The notes under the pieces are model-generated. The model worked only from the letters and a program-made list of their open reading frames with translations. It ran no database searches and was not told the origin of the DNA. The translations under genes and the position numbers were made by a program. Shown piece by piece: positions 46,685 through 57,091 of a stretch of DNA of 64,000 nucleotides (position 1 is the first letter of the stretch; the number at the start of each line of letters is the position of its first letter). This stretch comes from Lachnospiraceae bacterium (GTDB taxonomy: Bacteria; Bacillota; Clostridia; Lachnospirales; Lachnospiraceae): contig CAADYR010000031.1 of the NCBI GenBank assembly GCA_900753305.1, forward strand, positions 38,902 through 102,901. Direction: 5' to 3'.

Positions 46685-47389
46685 ATGCGTGATATGAATG
46701 AAGTTTTGGATGAGCTGCAAAGCAAGATAGGTTACAGCTTTAATAATCGTGATTTGCTGAAACAGGCTCTGACACATAGTTCTTTTGCAAATGAGCAAAA
46801 GATCAACAAATTAAAAAATTATGAAAGACTGGAGTTTCTGGGTGATGCTGTTCTGGAACTGGTATCCAGTGAATTTCTGTTCAAGGAGAATCCACAGATG
46901 CCGGAAGGGCAACTGACGAAACTGCGTGCTTCCATGGTATGTGAGCCAGCCCTTGCCTATTGTGCAAAGGACATAGATTTAGGTTCTTATATGCTTCTGG
47001 GAAAAGGCGAAGAAACAACGGGGGGCAGATACCGCAGTTCTATTACTTCAGATGTTATGGAAGCAATTATTGGAGCTATCTTTCTGGATGGAGGAATAGA
47101 AGAAGCGAAGAAGTATATTTATCGTTTTATCTTATCGGATCTGGAAAACAAGATACTTTTCCTGGACAGCAAGACCATTCTTCAGGAAGAGATACAGAAG
47201 AAAAAGGATGCACAGCTTCGTTATGAGCTGGTAAGTGAGAATGGACCGGATCATAATAAAGAGTTTGCGGTTGAGGCATATTTAAATGATGTTCTGATAG
47301 GATCGGGATCCGGCAGGACCAAGAAGGCGGCAGAACAGCAGGCTGCATATGAGGCACTTCTTAAAATGAAAGGCAAGCATCGCAAATAA
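46685..47389 (+). CDS. rnc: Ribonuclease III
   Basis: 234 residues. Cuts double-stranded RNA, including rRNA precursors. Catalytic signature ERLEFLGDAVLEL (about residues 41-53), DVMEAIIGAIFLDGG, and a C-terminal dsRNA-binding domain ending GRTKKAAEQQAAYEAL. The rnc-smc-ftsY order is classic for Firmicutes. Confidence 0.96.
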   Translation: MRDMNEVLDELQSKIGYSFNNRDLLKQALTHSSFANEQKINKLKNYERLEFLGDAVLELVSSEFLFKENPQMPEGQLTKLRASMVCEPALAYCAKDIDLGSYMLLGKGEETTGGRYRSSITSDVMEAIIGAIFLDGGIEEAKKYIYRFILSDLENKILFLDSKTILQEEIQKKKDAQLRYELVSENGPDHNKEFAVEAYLNDVLIGSGSGRTKKAAEQQAAYEALLKMKGKHRK

Positions 47390-47410
47390 CTCAATTGATG
47401 GGGGACATGA

Positions 47411-50400
47411 ATGTATTTAAAAAGTATAGAGGTACAAGGGTTTAAGTCTTTTGCCAATAAAATCAATTTTCAGTTTCATCAGGGGATCACGGGTATCGTT
47501 GGCCCAAATGGATCTGGTAAAAGTAATGTAGCGGATGCTGTGCGCTGGGTATTGGGTGAACAGCGTATTAAACAGCTTCGAGGAGAGTCCATGCAGGATG
47601 TCATTTTCTCGGGAACAGAGCTGCGCAAACCTCAGGGATTTGCTTATGTGGCAATTACCTTTGACAATGCGGATCATAAATTAGCCATTGATTACGATGA
47701 AGTAACAGTGGCGAGAAGATTGTACCGTTCCGGAGAAAGTGAATATTCAATTAATGGTACACCGTGCAGACTAAAGGATGTTAATGAACTTTTCTATGAT
47801 ACCGGTATTGGTAAGGAAGGCTATTCTATTATTGGTCAGGGTCAGATCGAGAAGATATTAAGTGGTAAACCTGAAGAAAAAAGGGAGCTTTTTGACGAAG
47901 CAGCGGGGATTGTTAAGTTCAAGAAGCGTAAGGCAACAGCGCAGAAGAAACTGGAAGATGAGAAACAGAATCTGGTCCGTGTCAATGATATTCTGAGCGA
48001 ACTTGAAAAACAGGTCGGCCCATTGGAAAAGCAGTCTGAAAAGGCAAAGATATATTTAAAAAAGCGCGAAGAACTGAAAGAACTTGATGTGAATCTGTTT
48101 TTACTGGAAAATGGAAGGATCAGGGATCAGCTTGCAGGAGTAGAAGAAAAGTATTCGATCGCAAAAAATGATTATGAACAGGCTGTAAAGCAGTATGATG
48201 AAGTAAAGAATGAATATGATTCTATTCAGGGCAGGATTGAAGAACTGGAACAGCAGATTGAAACTGCCAGAAATACAATTTCTGATGCCAGTATGACTCG
48301 CGGTAAACTGGAGGGTGAAATTGCTGTTTTAAAAGAGCAGATTAAGAATGCTCAGGGAAATGAACAGCATTTTAATGAGCGTGTGGCGGCCATTCAGGGG
48401 CAGATACACGAAAAAGAACAGGAAAAACAGAAACTTCTGGAGAATAAAGCAGTATATGATGAGGAAATGGCTTCGCTGGAAAAAGCCAGAAGCGAGGCAA
48501 AGGATTCCTTATCTCAGGTTCAGCAGAGAATTGCGGAATTAAATACACTCATCGAAAAAAATAAAAATCAGATCATTGAAACACTCAACGAAAGAGCTAC
48601 GATCAAATCAAAAATGAGTAGTTTTGATACCATGATGGAACAACTCAGGATTCGAAAAGCGGAATTGAATTCAAGGCTGCTTCGTGCCAAAAGTGATGAG
48701 GCAGAGCGAGATGCTGAAATTAAGGCATTGGAAGAGAAATTTCAGAAGATCAATGACCAGATTATTGAAAAAAATAATCATCTGACACAGTTGGATGAAG
48801 AAAATACAGCAATGCGTGCCGGACTGACAGCAAAAGATGAAGAGATACGTTCCTTACAGGAAAAATACCAGCAGAGCAAATCCAGGCTGGATACCATTAC
48901 CAATCTGACAGAGCGTTATGAGGGTTATGGCGGTAGTATTCAGAAAGTCATGGAACAGAAGGATAAGAATGAGGGTATCATTGGTGTAGTTGCAGATATT
49001 ATCAAAGTAGAAAAGAAATATGAAACTGCAATTGAAACTGCATTAGGTGGAAACATCCAGAATATAGTAACGGATGATGAAGAAACTGCCAAACAGATGA
49101 TCGGCTTTTTGAAGAAGAACCGTTATGGACGTGCTACGTTCCTTCCGTTAACGAGTATTACTAAGCCTCAGGAGTTCAAAACACCTGAGGTATTGAATGA
49201 AAAAGGTGCAATCGGACTGGCAGATTCACTGGTGCAGACTGAGAAGCGCTATTCGAATGTTGCCAAGGCTATGCTGGGAAGAATTGCAGTTATTGATAAT
49301 ATCGACAATGCAGTCAGGATTGCCCGAAAATATGATTACGGCGTACGTATGGTCACACTAGAGGGAGAACTTCTGGTGCCGGGTGGTGCCATCAGTGGTG
49401 GTGCATTTAAGAACAATTCCAATCTTCTCGGAAGAAGAAGGGAAATGGAAGAACTGGAAAAACGTGTTGCACAGTCCATGCAGGCACTGGAAGATGCAAA
49501 GACAGCGCTGGAGGAAATGCGCCAGAAAAGAAATGAACTGCGTAAAGCTATTGAAGAAGAAAAGTCTGCTTTACAGGATCTTTTTATCAAGCAGAATACT
49601 GCACGTTTGAATGTCGTAACTGCTCAGGAGAGAAAGACAGAAGCAGAGCAGGGATTTGGAGATCTGAAAACAGAGGAAATCGAGATTGGTCAGAAACAGG
49701 CTGAAATTGATCGTGATAAAGAAAATATTCTGAAAGAACTGGAGACTTCCAGGCAACAGGAGAAGAATCTGGAACAGGAGATCACATCATATCAGGAAGA
49801 ACTGGAAGGATATCGTGCAGAAGAATCCGGCAAGACTGGTATGGTGGGCGAATGGGACGTAGCTTATGAAAAACTTTTACAGAAGCAGGAATTCGAGAAA
49901 ACGAATCTGGATCGAATTGAAACAGAAATGCAACGATTAAAGGATGAATTAAGTGAAGTTGAAGAGAGTTTATCCCAGAGTAGGGCAGAAGCGGAAATCC
50001 GTCAGCACAGTATAGAAGAACTGACTATGACAATAGAAGCTTCACATAGCACGCAATCTGATTCTGAAATTGCTTTGAAAGAGAAACAGCGCAGCAGAGA
50101 AGAATTGATGACGAAACAGAAGAACTTCTTCACTACCAGAGAAGAAATTTCCGAACGAAAAGCAGGACTTGATAAAGAAGTGTACCGATTGAATGCTCAA
50201 AGGGAAAAATTAGAAGAATCTCTGGAGTCTCAGATCAATTACATGTGGAATGAATATGAACTTACATTGAGTTCTGCAGGTGAGCTTCGCAAGGAAGAAT
50301 TTAATGATGTTCCCTCAATGAGAAAACAGATCAGTGGAATTAAAGATGAAATCCGCAAACTTGGTGATGTCAATGTCAATGCGATTGAAGATTATAAAGT

Positions 50401-50971
50401 GTTGATGGAAAGATACACTTTCCTGAAGAATCAGCATGATGATCTGATCGAAGCGGAAAAAACACTGGAAGGTATTATCCAGGAGCTTGATACAGCGATG
50501 CGCAAACAGTTTGCTGAGAAATTTGAAGAGATCCGCCGTGAATTTGACAAGGTATTTAAAGAACTCTTTGGAGGCGGTAAAGGTACTCTGGAGTTGATAG
50601 AGGATGAAGATATTCTGGAAGCAGGTGTCAGGATCATCGCACAGCCGCCTGGTAAGAAGCTGCAGAACATGATGCAGCTCTCCGGTGGTGAAAAATCGTT
50701 TACAGCGATTGCTCTTTTATTTGCAATTCAAAGTCTGAAACCATCCCCATTCTGTCTGCTGGACGAGATCGAGGCTGCACTAGATGAAGGAAATGTATCC
50801 CGTTTTGCTAAATATCTGAATAAGCTGACTAAAAGCACACAGTTCATTGTAATTACGCATAGACGTGGAACAATGGAACAGGCAGACAGATTATATGGTA
50901 TTACCATGCAGGAAAAGGGAGTATCTACGCTGGTCAGTGTTAATCTTATAGATAATGCGTTAGATAATTAA
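47411..50971 (+). CDS. smc: Chromosome segregation protein SMC
   Basis: 1186 residues, full length. Walker A GPNGSGKS at 31-38, long coiled coil, hinge domain around residues 500-670 (YEGYGGSIQ ... GRATFLPL), returning coiled coil, C-terminal signature LSGGEKSFTA and Walker B CLLDEIEAALDE. Forms the condensin complex with ScpAB, which are not in the window. Confidence 0.97.
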   Translation: MYLKSIEVQGFKSFANKINFQFHQGITGIVGPNGSGKSNVADAVRWVLGEQRIKQLRGESMQDVIFSGTELRKPQGFAYVAITFDNADHKLAIDYDEVTVARRLYRSGESEYSINGTPCRLKDVNELFYDTGIGKEGYSIIGQGQIEKILSGKPEEKRELFDEAAGIVKFKKRKATAQKKLEDEKQNLVRVNDILSELEKQVGPLEKQSEKAKIYLKKREELKELDVNLFLLENGRIRDQLAGVEEKYSIAKNDYEQAVKQYDEVKNEYDSIQGRIEELEQQIETARNTISDASMTRGKLEGEIAVLKEQIKNAQGNEQHFNERVAAIQGQIHEKEQEKQKLLENKAVYDEEMASLEKARSEAKDSLSQVQQRIAELNTLIEKNKNQIIETLNERATIKSKMSSFDTMMEQLRIRKAELNSRLLRAKSDEAERDAEIKALEEKFQKINDQIIEKNNHLTQLDEENTAMRAGLTAKDEEIRSLQEKYQQSKSRLDTITNLTERYEGYGGSIQKVMEQKDKNEGIIGVVADIIKVEKKYETAIETALGGNIQNIVTDDEETAKQMIGFLKKNRYGRATFLPLTSITKPQEFKTPEVLNEKGAIGLADSLVQTEKRYSNVAKAMLGRIAVIDNIDNAVRIARKYDYGVRMVTLEGELLVPGGAISGGAFKNNSNLLGRRREMEELEKRVAQSMQALEDAKTALEEMRQKRNELRKAIEEEKSALQDLFIKQNTARLNVVTAQERKTEAEQGFGDLKTEEIEIGQKQAEIDRDKENILKELETSRQQEKNLEQEITSYQEELEGYRAEESGKTGMVGEWDVAYEKLLQKQEFEKTNLDRIETEMQRLKDELSEVEESLSQSRAEAEIRQHSIEELTMTIEASHSTQSDSEIALKEKQRSREELMTKQKNFFTTREEISERKAGLDKEVYRLNAQREKLEESLESQINYMWNEYELTLSSAGELRKEEFNDVPSMRKQISGIKDEIRKLGDVNVNAIEDYKVLMERYTFLKNQHDDLIEAEKTLEGIIQELDTAMRKQFAEKFEEIRREFDKVFKELFGGGKGTLELIEDEDILEAGVRIIAQPPGKKLQNMMQLSGGEKSFTAIALLFAIQSLKPSPFCLLDEIEAALDEGNVSRFAKYLNKLTKSTQFIVITHRRGTMEQADRLYGITMQEKGVSTLVSVNLIDNALDN

Positions 50972-50990
50972 CAATAAAGGAGGAGTAGAA

Positions 50991-51965
50991 ATGTCGGAGG
51001 AAAAGAAAGGCTTTTTCAGTCGATTAAAAGCTGGTCTGACCAAAACAAGAGATAACATCGTATCCGGAATCGATGCAGTTTTTCATGGTGCATCTGAGAT
51101 TGATGAAGATTTTTATGAGGAACTGGAAGAAATGCTTATTATGGGTGATATTGGCGTCAATGCAACGACAGATATCATGGAAAGAATGAAAGCAGCGGTT
51201 AAAGAGAAACATTTAAAACAGCCGTCAGAATGTAAGCAGCTTCTGGTAGAAAGTATCAAAGAACAGATGCGTGTCGGAGAAACTGCCTATGATTTCGAAA
51301 AGAAGAAATCAGTTATCTTTATCATAGGTGTAAATGGAGTTGGCAAAACAACATCTGTCGGTAAACTGGCAGGTATTTTGAAAGGACAGGGAAGAAAAGT
51401 TCTGATCGCTGCAGCAGATACTTTCCGTGCTGCAGCAGGTGACCAGTTGGCAGAATGGGCACATAGAGCAGGTGTGGATATGATTGGCGGTACTGACGGC
51501 GCGGATCCGGCTTCGGTTATATATGATGCGGTAAATGCAGCCAAAGCAAGAAATGTGGATGTACTGATCTGCGATACTGCGGGACGTCTTCATAATAAGA
51601 AGAACCTGATGGAAGAACTAAAGAAAATGAACCGTATCATTGACCGCGAATTCCCGGATGCACATCGTGAGAATCTGATTGTTCTGGATGGAACAACTGG
51701 ACAGAATGCATTGGCTCAGGCCAGAGAATTCGGAGAAGTAACGAATCTGACAGGCATTATCCTGACTAAAATGGATGGAACTGCCAAAGGCGGAATTGCC
51801 GTAGCAATCCAGTCCGAATTGAATGTCCCTGTCAAATATATTGGCGTGGGTGAAACAATTGAAGATTTGCAGAAATTTGATGTAGATGAATTTGTAAATG
51901 CTCTGTTCGACATCAAAATGGATGAGAATACCAATGGAGAGGAGACGTCAGAACAGGAAGAATAA
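50991..51965 (+). CDS. ftsY: SRP receptor FtsY
   Basis: 324 residues. Membrane-associated SRP receptor GTPase. Short charged N-terminal region, N domain, then G domain: GVNGVGKTTSVGKLA (about residues 106-120), DTFRAAAGDQL, DTAGRLHNK, TKMDGTAKGG. The acidic A domain of proteobacterial FtsY is absent, as usual in Gram-positives. GGAGG precedes the start. Its partner Ffh is encoded 2.6 kb downstream. Confidence 0.96.
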   Translation: MSEEKKGFFSRLKAGLTKTRDNIVSGIDAVFHGASEIDEDFYEELEEMLIMGDIGVNATTDIMERMKAAVKEKHLKQPSECKQLLVESIKEQMRVGETAYDFEKKKSVIFIIGVNGVGKTTSVGKLAGILKGQGRKVLIAAADTFRAAAGDQLAEWAHRAGVDMIGGTDGADPASVIYDAVNAAKARNVDVLICDTAGRLHNKKNLMEELKKMNRIIDREFPDAHRENLIVLDGTTGQNALAQAREFGEVTNLTGIILTKMDGTAKGGIAVAIQSELNVPVKYIGVGETIEDLQKFDVDEFVNALFDIKMDENTNGEETSEQEE

Positions 51966-52008
51966 ACAACCCGCTAACAGTACATGATAAATAAGGAGTG
52001 GTACAGAG

Positions 52009-53229
52009 ATGGCAGAAATGTTGACATTAGAGAAATTTGAAGAAGCATCTGAAATCGTAAAACAGGTAACATCAGAAACTAAATTGATGTATAGTGAGTT
52101 TCTGAGTAATCAGACAGGAAATAAAGTATATCTGAAACCGGAGAACATGCAGCTTACCGGTGCTTATAAATTACGAGGTGCATATTATAAGATCAGCACA
52201 CTTTCACCTGAGGAACGTGAAAAAGGACTGATCACAGCATCTGCAGGCAATCATGCACAGGGAGTTGCTTATGCAGCCAAAAAGTATGGTGTTAAGGCAG
52301 TGATCGTTATGCCGACTACAACACCTCTTATGAAAGTAAACAGAACCAAGAGTTATGGAGCGGAAGTAATCCTGAAAGGTGATGTATATGATGAAGCCTG
52401 TGAATATGCCTATCAGTTAGCGGATGAGAAAGGATATACCTTTATTCATCCATTCGATGATCTGACAGTAGCCACAGGACAGGGTACAATAGCAATGGAG
52501 ATTTTCAAAGAGCTTCCGCTTGTTGATGTCATACTGGTTCCTATTGGTGGTGGCGGACTGGCTACGGGTGTTTCTACACTTGCCAAACTGCTTAATCCCA
52601 AAATCAGAGTTATCGGTGTAGAACCGGCGGGTGCCAACTGTATGCAGGAATCATTGAAAAAAGGCGAAGTTACAACACTCCCTGGTGTGAATACAATTGC
52701 CGATGGTACGGCTGTAAAGACACCTGGTAAAAATATCTTTCCATATATCCAGAAGAACCTGGACGAAATCATTACAGTACGGGATGAAGAACTGGTTGTA
52801 TCTTTCCTTGATATTGTAGAAAACCATAAAATGGTAGTAGAAAATTCAGGTCTGCTTACTGTAGCTGCTTTAAAGCATCTTGATGTGAAGAATAAACGTG
52901 TTGTATCTATTCTCAGCGGTGGCAATATGGATATTATCACTATGTCTTCTGTGGTGCAGCAGGGATTGATCTTCAGAGACAGAATCTTCACTGTATCTGT
53001 ATTACTTCCTGATAAGCCGGGTATGCTTAGCAAAGTAGCAGATGTCATTGCAAAAGAAAATGGCAATGTGATCAAACTTGAGCATAATCAGTTCGTATCC
53101 ATCAACCGTAGTGCAGCAGTTGAACTGCGTATTACTCTGGAGACTTTTGGTACAGAACATAAGCATCAGATTATCAAGGCTCTTGAAGAGAATGGATACC
53201 AGCCCAAACAGGTCAGAACAAATATCTAA
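52009..53229 (+). CDS. ilvA: Threonine ammonia-lyase (threonine deaminase)
   Basis: 406 residues. PLP enzyme converting threonine to 2-oxobutyrate. Schiff-base Lys in TGAYKLRGA (about residue 50), TASAGNHAQGVA, and the glycine-rich phosphate loop GGGGLATGVS. A single C-terminal ACT domain (about 325-400, VLLPDKPGMLSKVAD) distinguishes it from the catabolic TdcB form and suggests allosteric control by an amino acid. Biosynthetic (isoleucine) or catabolic use cannot be told from the context. Confidence 0.9.
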   Translation: MAEMLTLEKFEEASEIVKQVTSETKLMYSEFLSNQTGNKVYLKPENMQLTGAYKLRGAYYKISTLSPEEREKGLITASAGNHAQGVAYAAKKYGVKAVIVMPTTTPLMKVNRTKSYGAEVILKGDVYDEACEYAYQLADEKGYTFIHPFDDLTVATGQGTIAMEIFKELPLVDVILVPIGGGGLATGVSTLAKLLNPKIRVIGVEPAGANCMQESLKKGEVTTLPGVNTIADGTAVKTPGKNIFPYIQKNLDEIITVRDEELVVSFLDIVENHKMVVENSGLLTVAALKHLDVKNKRVVSILSGGNMDIITMSSVVQQGLIFRDRIFTVSVLLPDKPGMLSKVADVIAKENGNVIKLEHNQFVSINRSAAVELRITLETFGTEHKHQIIKALEENGYQPKQVRTNI

Positions 53230-53246
53230 GCAAGAGGTGTTGATGT

Positions 53247-54125
53247 ATGGGCACTTTGACCAGACACAAAAAAATCATAAAGAGGGTCAGGAATTTCGTA
53301 ATGATCACGGTAGCGGCATTTATTTATGCAATATCGATCAGCCTGTTTCTTGACCCGAATAATATAGCGCCGGGAGGAATCGCCGGCGTTGCTATTTTAA
53401 TAAACAGATTTACGCAAATACCTACAGGTACGTTGAATCTTATTCTGAACATTCCTATTGTACTGATGGGATTGTGGAAATTCGGACCACGCTTTATTGC
53501 ATCTACTTTTTATGCATTGGCAGCAATTACGGTGTTTACCAACTGGATGACTCCTTTTGGAGCAGTAACGCAGGATCTGCTGATCGCATCTGTAATAGGA
53601 GGAGCACTGCTTGCCATTTCACTTGCAATCACCTTTAAGGCAGGAGCAACTACCGGAGGCTCAGACATTATTGTTAAGGTTATGAGACTTCGCTGGCGGC
53701 ATATTAAGACTGGTATTCTGTTCCTTGTATTTGATGCGCTTGTCATCGTAGCATCATGGATCGTATTCAGAGATCTGACAGTTGCGTTTTATGCGGGAGT
53801 TGCGGTTGCGGTGGATTCTGTAGTTATGGATTATGTACTGTATGGACCGGATGAGGCGAAGCTGATCTATATTATCAGTGATCATCCACAACACATCAGA
53901 GAACGTATCTTACAGGAACTGGATATCACGGCTACATTAATATCAGCAAAAGGAGCCTATTCCATGCAGGATAAGCAGGTTGTTATGGTAGCCATGCGTA
54001 AGCAGATGGCTCCGCTTGCAGAAGAAATAGTAAAGGATGAAGATCCCAATGCATTTATGATCGTATCATCTGCCAGTGAAATATTTGGCGAAGGATACAA
54101 AGATATCCGAAGAGAACGATTATAA
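53247..54125 (+). CDS. YitT-family membrane protein
   Basis: 292 residues. About five or six membrane helices (residues 10-175; NNIAPGGIAGVAILINRF after the first, AGATTGGSDIIVKV in the middle), then a cytoplasmic DUF2179 domain (about 195-285, YIISDHPQHIRERILQEL). Function unknown. Last gene before the SRP operon promoter. Confidence 0.9.
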   Translation: MGTLTRHKKIIKRVRNFVMITVAAFIYAISISLFLDPNNIAPGGIAGVAILINRFTQIPTGTLNLILNIPIVLMGLWKFGPRFIASTFYALAAITVFTNWMTPFGAVTQDLLIASVIGGALLAISLAITFKAGATTGGSDIIVKVMRLRWRHIKTGILFLVFDALVIVASWIVFRDLTVAFYAGVAVAVDSVVMDYVLYGPDEAKLIYIISDHPQHIRERILQELDITATLISAKGAYSMQDKQVVMVAMRKQMAPLAEEIVKDEDPNAFMIVSSASEIFGEGYKDIRRERL

Positions 54126-54151
54126 AAAATGAAAGTGTAAAGAAAAAATAC

Positions 54152-54180
54152 TTGACACCCATATGCGTTTGTAGTATTCT
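54152..54180 (+). promoter_or_regulatory. Promoter of the ylxM-ffh operon
   Basis: TTGACA (54152-54157), 17-bp spacer, TATTCT (54175-54180). Start near 54187. Confidence 0.7.
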
Positions 54181-54233
54181 AATAAAGTCGCGTGATGCGT
54201 AATGACGTGGACATGAATTGCGGAGGCTGCGAA

Positions 54234-54608
54234 ATGAACACTGAGAACCTTTCACAAAAAGCAAAAGAAGAATCTTCAGCAGGTTTTGGAGAAATTGAGA
54301 AGCTGGAACTGAGAGGAATGTTGTATGACTTTTACGGTGAACTGCTTACTTCTCATCAGAAGAAAGTCTATGAAGATGCAATAGTGAATGATCTTTCACT
54401 TAGTGAAATTGCAGATGAGCAGGGAATCAGCAGACAGGGAGTCCATGATATTATCAAACGATGCGACAAAGCACTTGCAGAATATGAAGAGAAGCTTCAT
54501 TTGGTAGAGAAATTTACCAGGATCAAGAACATGATCAGTCAGATCGATCAATTGACTGATGATGAGCGAATCAGGCAACTATCCAACGAGATTATAGAGG
54601 AGCTTTAA
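54234..54608 (+). CDS. ylxM: SRP-associated regulator YlxM
   Basis: 124 residues. Sigma-70 region-4-like helix-turn-helix ([22 protein letters not shown] split at EQGISRQGV). YlxM family members bind SRP components and raise Ffh/FtsY GTPase activity. ATG 54234 has GGAGG seven bases before it; an in-frame GTG at 54192 has no RBS. The stop is two bases before ffh. Confidence 0.9.
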   Translation: MNTENLSQKAKEESSAGFGEIEKLELRGMLYDFYGELLTSHQKKVYEDAIVNDLSLSEIADEQGISRQGVHDIIKRCDKALAEYEEKLHLVEKFTRIKNMISQIDQLTDDERIRQLSNEIIEEL

Positions 54609-54610
54609 GA

Positions 54611-55966
54611 ATGGCATTTGAGAGCTTAACAGACAAACTGCAGAATGTTTTCAAGAACTTAAGGAGTAAAGGTCGTCTGACCGAAGCTGATGTTAAAGCG
54701 GCGTTAAAAGAAGTTAAAATGGCGTTATTGGAAGCAGATGTTAACTTTAAGGTTGTAAAACAGTTCGTAAAAGCTGTAGAGGAACGCGCAATAGGAGCAG
54801 ACGTTATGAACGGTCTGAATCCCGGGCAGATGGTTATCAAGATCGTTAACGAAGAAATGGTAAATCTGATGGGCTCTGAAACGACAGAACTTGCCTTACA
54901 GCCAGGTAAAGCCACAACAGTAATTATGATGTGTGGTCTGCAGGGTGCTGGTAAGACAACTGCTGCGGCCAAGATTGCCGGTAAATTAAAGCTCAAAGGT
55001 AAGAAACCATTGCTTGTGGCCTGCGATATATACAGACCGGCTGCAATTGAACAGTTATCTGTGAATGCACAGAAGATTGAAGCCGACTTCTTTTCTATGG
55101 GAGTAAATCATAAACCTGTAGATATTGTCAAGGCAGCGTTAGAACATGCAGCCAAGAATAACAATAATGTTGTGATCATTGATACAGCCGGACGTTTACA
55201 TATTGATGAAGATATGATGGCTGAATTACAGGAGATCAAGGCAAATGTAGAAGTACATCAGACCTTGCTTGTAGTTGATGCAATGACAGGTCAGGATGCA
55301 GTTAATGTAGCAAAGGAATTTGATGCGAAGATTGGCGTTGATGGCGTTATCCTTTCCAAGATGGATGGCGATACAAGAGGTGGTGCAGCGTTATCTGTTA
55401 AAGCTGTTACCGGAAAGCCTATCCTGTTCGTAAGTACCGGAGAAAAACTGACAGATATTGAGCAGTTCCATCCTGACAGAATGGCAAATCGAATTCTTGG
55501 CATGGGCGATGTGCTTACTTTGATCGACAAAGTGGCAGAAGCCAATCTGGACATGGATGCAGATAAAGAGAAAGAAATGACAGCCCGATTAAAGAAGGGC
55601 AAGTTCGATTTCGAAGATTATCTGGAAAGTATGTCTCAGATGAAAAAACTCGGAGGACTCTCCAGTATACTGGGTATGATGCCCGGTACGGGAATCAAGG
55701 CGAGTGATCTGGAAGGTGTTATAGATGAGAAACAGATTGCCAGAATGGAAGCAATCGTATTGTCCATGACACCGGCAGAACGTAAAGATTCCAAGTTACT
55801 TAATCCAAGCAGAAAACATAGAATTGCAAAAGGTGCAGGCGTAGATATTGCAGTTGTGAACCGTTTTATCAAACAGTTTGAACAGGCACAGAAGACAATG
55901 AAACAGCTCCCGGGAAGAATGGGAGGATTTGGTGGAAGAAAAGGTAAATTTAAATTTCCTTTTTGA
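54611..55966 (+). CDS. ffh: Signal recognition particle GTPase Ffh
   Basis: 451 residues. N domain, G domain with Walker A GLQGAGKTT (about residue 106), DIYRPAAIEQL, DTAGRLHIDED, SKMDGDTRGG; then the Met-rich M domain (LGGLSSILGMMPGTG ... MTPAERKDSKLL) that binds signal peptides and 4.5S/6S RNA. The C-terminus is Gly/Lys/Arg-rich. Confidence 0.97.
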   Translation: MAFESLTDKLQNVFKNLRSKGRLTEADVKAALKEVKMALLEADVNFKVVKQFVKAVEERAIGADVMNGLNPGQMVIKIVNEEMVNLMGSETTELALQPGKATTVIMMCGLQGAGKTTAAAKIAGKLKLKGKKPLLVACDIYRPAAIEQLSVNAQKIEADFFSMGVNHKPVDIVKAALEHAAKNNNNVVIIDTAGRLHIDEDMMAELQEIKANVEVHQTLLVVDAMTGQDAVNVAKEFDAKIGVDGVILSKMDGDTRGGAALSVKAVTGKPILFVSTGEKLTDIEQFHPDRMANRILGMGDVLTLIDKVAEANLDMDADKEKEMTARLKKGKFDFEDYLESMSQMKKLGGLSSILGMMPGTGIKASDLEGVIDEKQIARMEAIVLSMTPAERKDSKLLNPSRKHRIAKGAGVDIAVVNRFIKQFEQAQKTMKQLPGRMGGFGGRKGKFKFPF

Positions 55967-56009
55967 TATATAAATAATATTTTTAAGAAAGACTATGAGG
56001 TGAATTAAA

Positions 56010-56255
56010 ATGGCAGTAAAAATCAGATTAAGAAGAATGGGTCAGAAGAAAGCTCCTATCTATAGAATTATCGTAGCAGATTCCCGTTCCCCAAGAGATG
56101 GAAAATGTATCGAAGAGATCGGTACTTATAATCCTAACACAGATCCAAGCGAATTCAAGGTAAATGAAGAATTAGCTAAGAAGTGGTTATCTAACGGTGC
56201 TCAGCCTACAGACGTTGTAGCTAAGATCTTCAAGGCAGCAGGTATTGAGAAATAA
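56010..56255 (+). CDS. rpsP: Ribosomal protein S16
   Basis: 81 residues: [20 protein letters not shown] start and NPNTDPSEF, the standard S16 signature. Between ffh and khpA. Confidence 0.97.
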   Translation: MAVKIRLRRMGQKKAPIYRIIVADSRSPRDGKCIEEIGTYNPNTDPSEFKVNEELAKKWLSNGAQPTDVVAKIFKAAGIEK

Positions 56256-56290
56256 GTATAGATATCGGTAGCTCTCTTGGAGGTGTGAAT

Positions 56291-56518
56291 ATGAAGGAGT
56301 TAGTTGAAGTAATTGCAAAGGCTCTTGTAGACAACCCTGATGAAGTTGTTGTAACCGAGAAGGGAAGCGGTAAGAATATTACAGTAGAACTTCATGTTGC
56401 GGCAGAAGATATGGGTAAAGTAATCGGCAAACAGGGAAGAATTGCAAAAGCAATCCGTTCCGTTGTTAAGGCGGCATCATCCAAAGAAAATATCAAGGTA
56501 GATGTTGAAATCGTCTAA
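56291..56518 (+). CDS. khpA: KH-domain RNA-binding protein KhpA
   Basis: 75 residues, a single KH domain with GxxG loop GKQG in [16 protein letters not shown]. KhpA pairs with KhpB (Jag) to bind RNAs linked to cell elongation and division. ATG 56291 lies seven bases after GGAGG; a GTG at 56285 is also in frame but too close to the RBS. Confidence 0.93.
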   Translation: MKELVEVIAKALVDNPDEVVVTEKGSGKNITVELHVAAEDMGKVIGKQGRIAKAIRSVVKAASSKENIKVDVEIV

Positions 56519-56522
56519 AATT

Positions 56523-56559
56523 CAGGGTGTTCTTATTATCAAGAACGCCCTGTTTTCTT
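56523..56559 (+). terminator. Intra-operon terminator/attenuator before rimM
   Basis: 12-bp stem with one G-U pair (CAGGGTGTTCTT 56523-56534; right arm 56541-56552), 6-nt loop, TTTTCTT. It overlaps the space just before the rimM RBS, so partial termination may lower rimM-trmD relative to rpsP-khpA. Confidence 0.75.
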
Positions 56560-56571
56560 AATGGAGGTTAC

Positions 56572-57084
56572 ATGGAAGATTTATTACAGGTGGGAGTCAT
56601 TACCCAGACACATGGTATCCGTGGGGAAGTGAAAGTATTTCCAACTACAGATGATGTAAATCGTTTTAAAAAATTAAAGGAAACGATCCTGGATACCGGA
56701 AAAGAACAGATTACACTTGAAATAGAGGGCGTAAAGTTCTTCAAACAGTATGTTATTTTGAAATTTAAAGGTTATGACAATATCAATGATATTGAGAGAT
56801 ATAAAGGTAAGAGTTTATATGTTACCCGTGCAAATGCAGTAAAACTTCGTAAAGATGAATATTTTATCGCTGATTTGATTGATATAGATGTATACGATGA
56901 AGAAGATAAACCATTTGGTGTATTAAAAGATGTAATTGAGACAGGTGCAAATGACGTTTATGACATAAAGCTGAAAGATGGCAGAAGTGTATTAGTACCT
57001 GCAATCAAAGAATGTATTCTATCTGTAGATATAGAAAACAGAAAGATGGTTATTCACCTGTTAGATGGTTTATTGGAGGACTAA
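56572..57084 (+). CDS. rimM: 16S rRNA processing protein RimM
   Basis: 170 residues. 30S maturation factor binding S19. [16 protein letters not shown] start, RimM N-terminal barrel, then PRC-like barrel ([20 protein letters not shown] split at GRSVLVPA). ATG 56572 follows TGGAGG; an upstream in-frame start lies inside the terminator. Confidence 0.95.
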   Translation: MEDLLQVGVITQTHGIRGEVKVFPTTDDVNRFKKLKETILDTGKEQITLEIEGVKFFKQYVILKFKGYDNINDIERYKGKSLYVTRANAVKLRKDEYFIADLIDIDVYDEEDKPFGVLKDVIETGANDVYDIKLKDGRSVLVPAIKECILSVDIENRKMVIHLLDGLLED

Positions 57085-57091
57085 AGACATC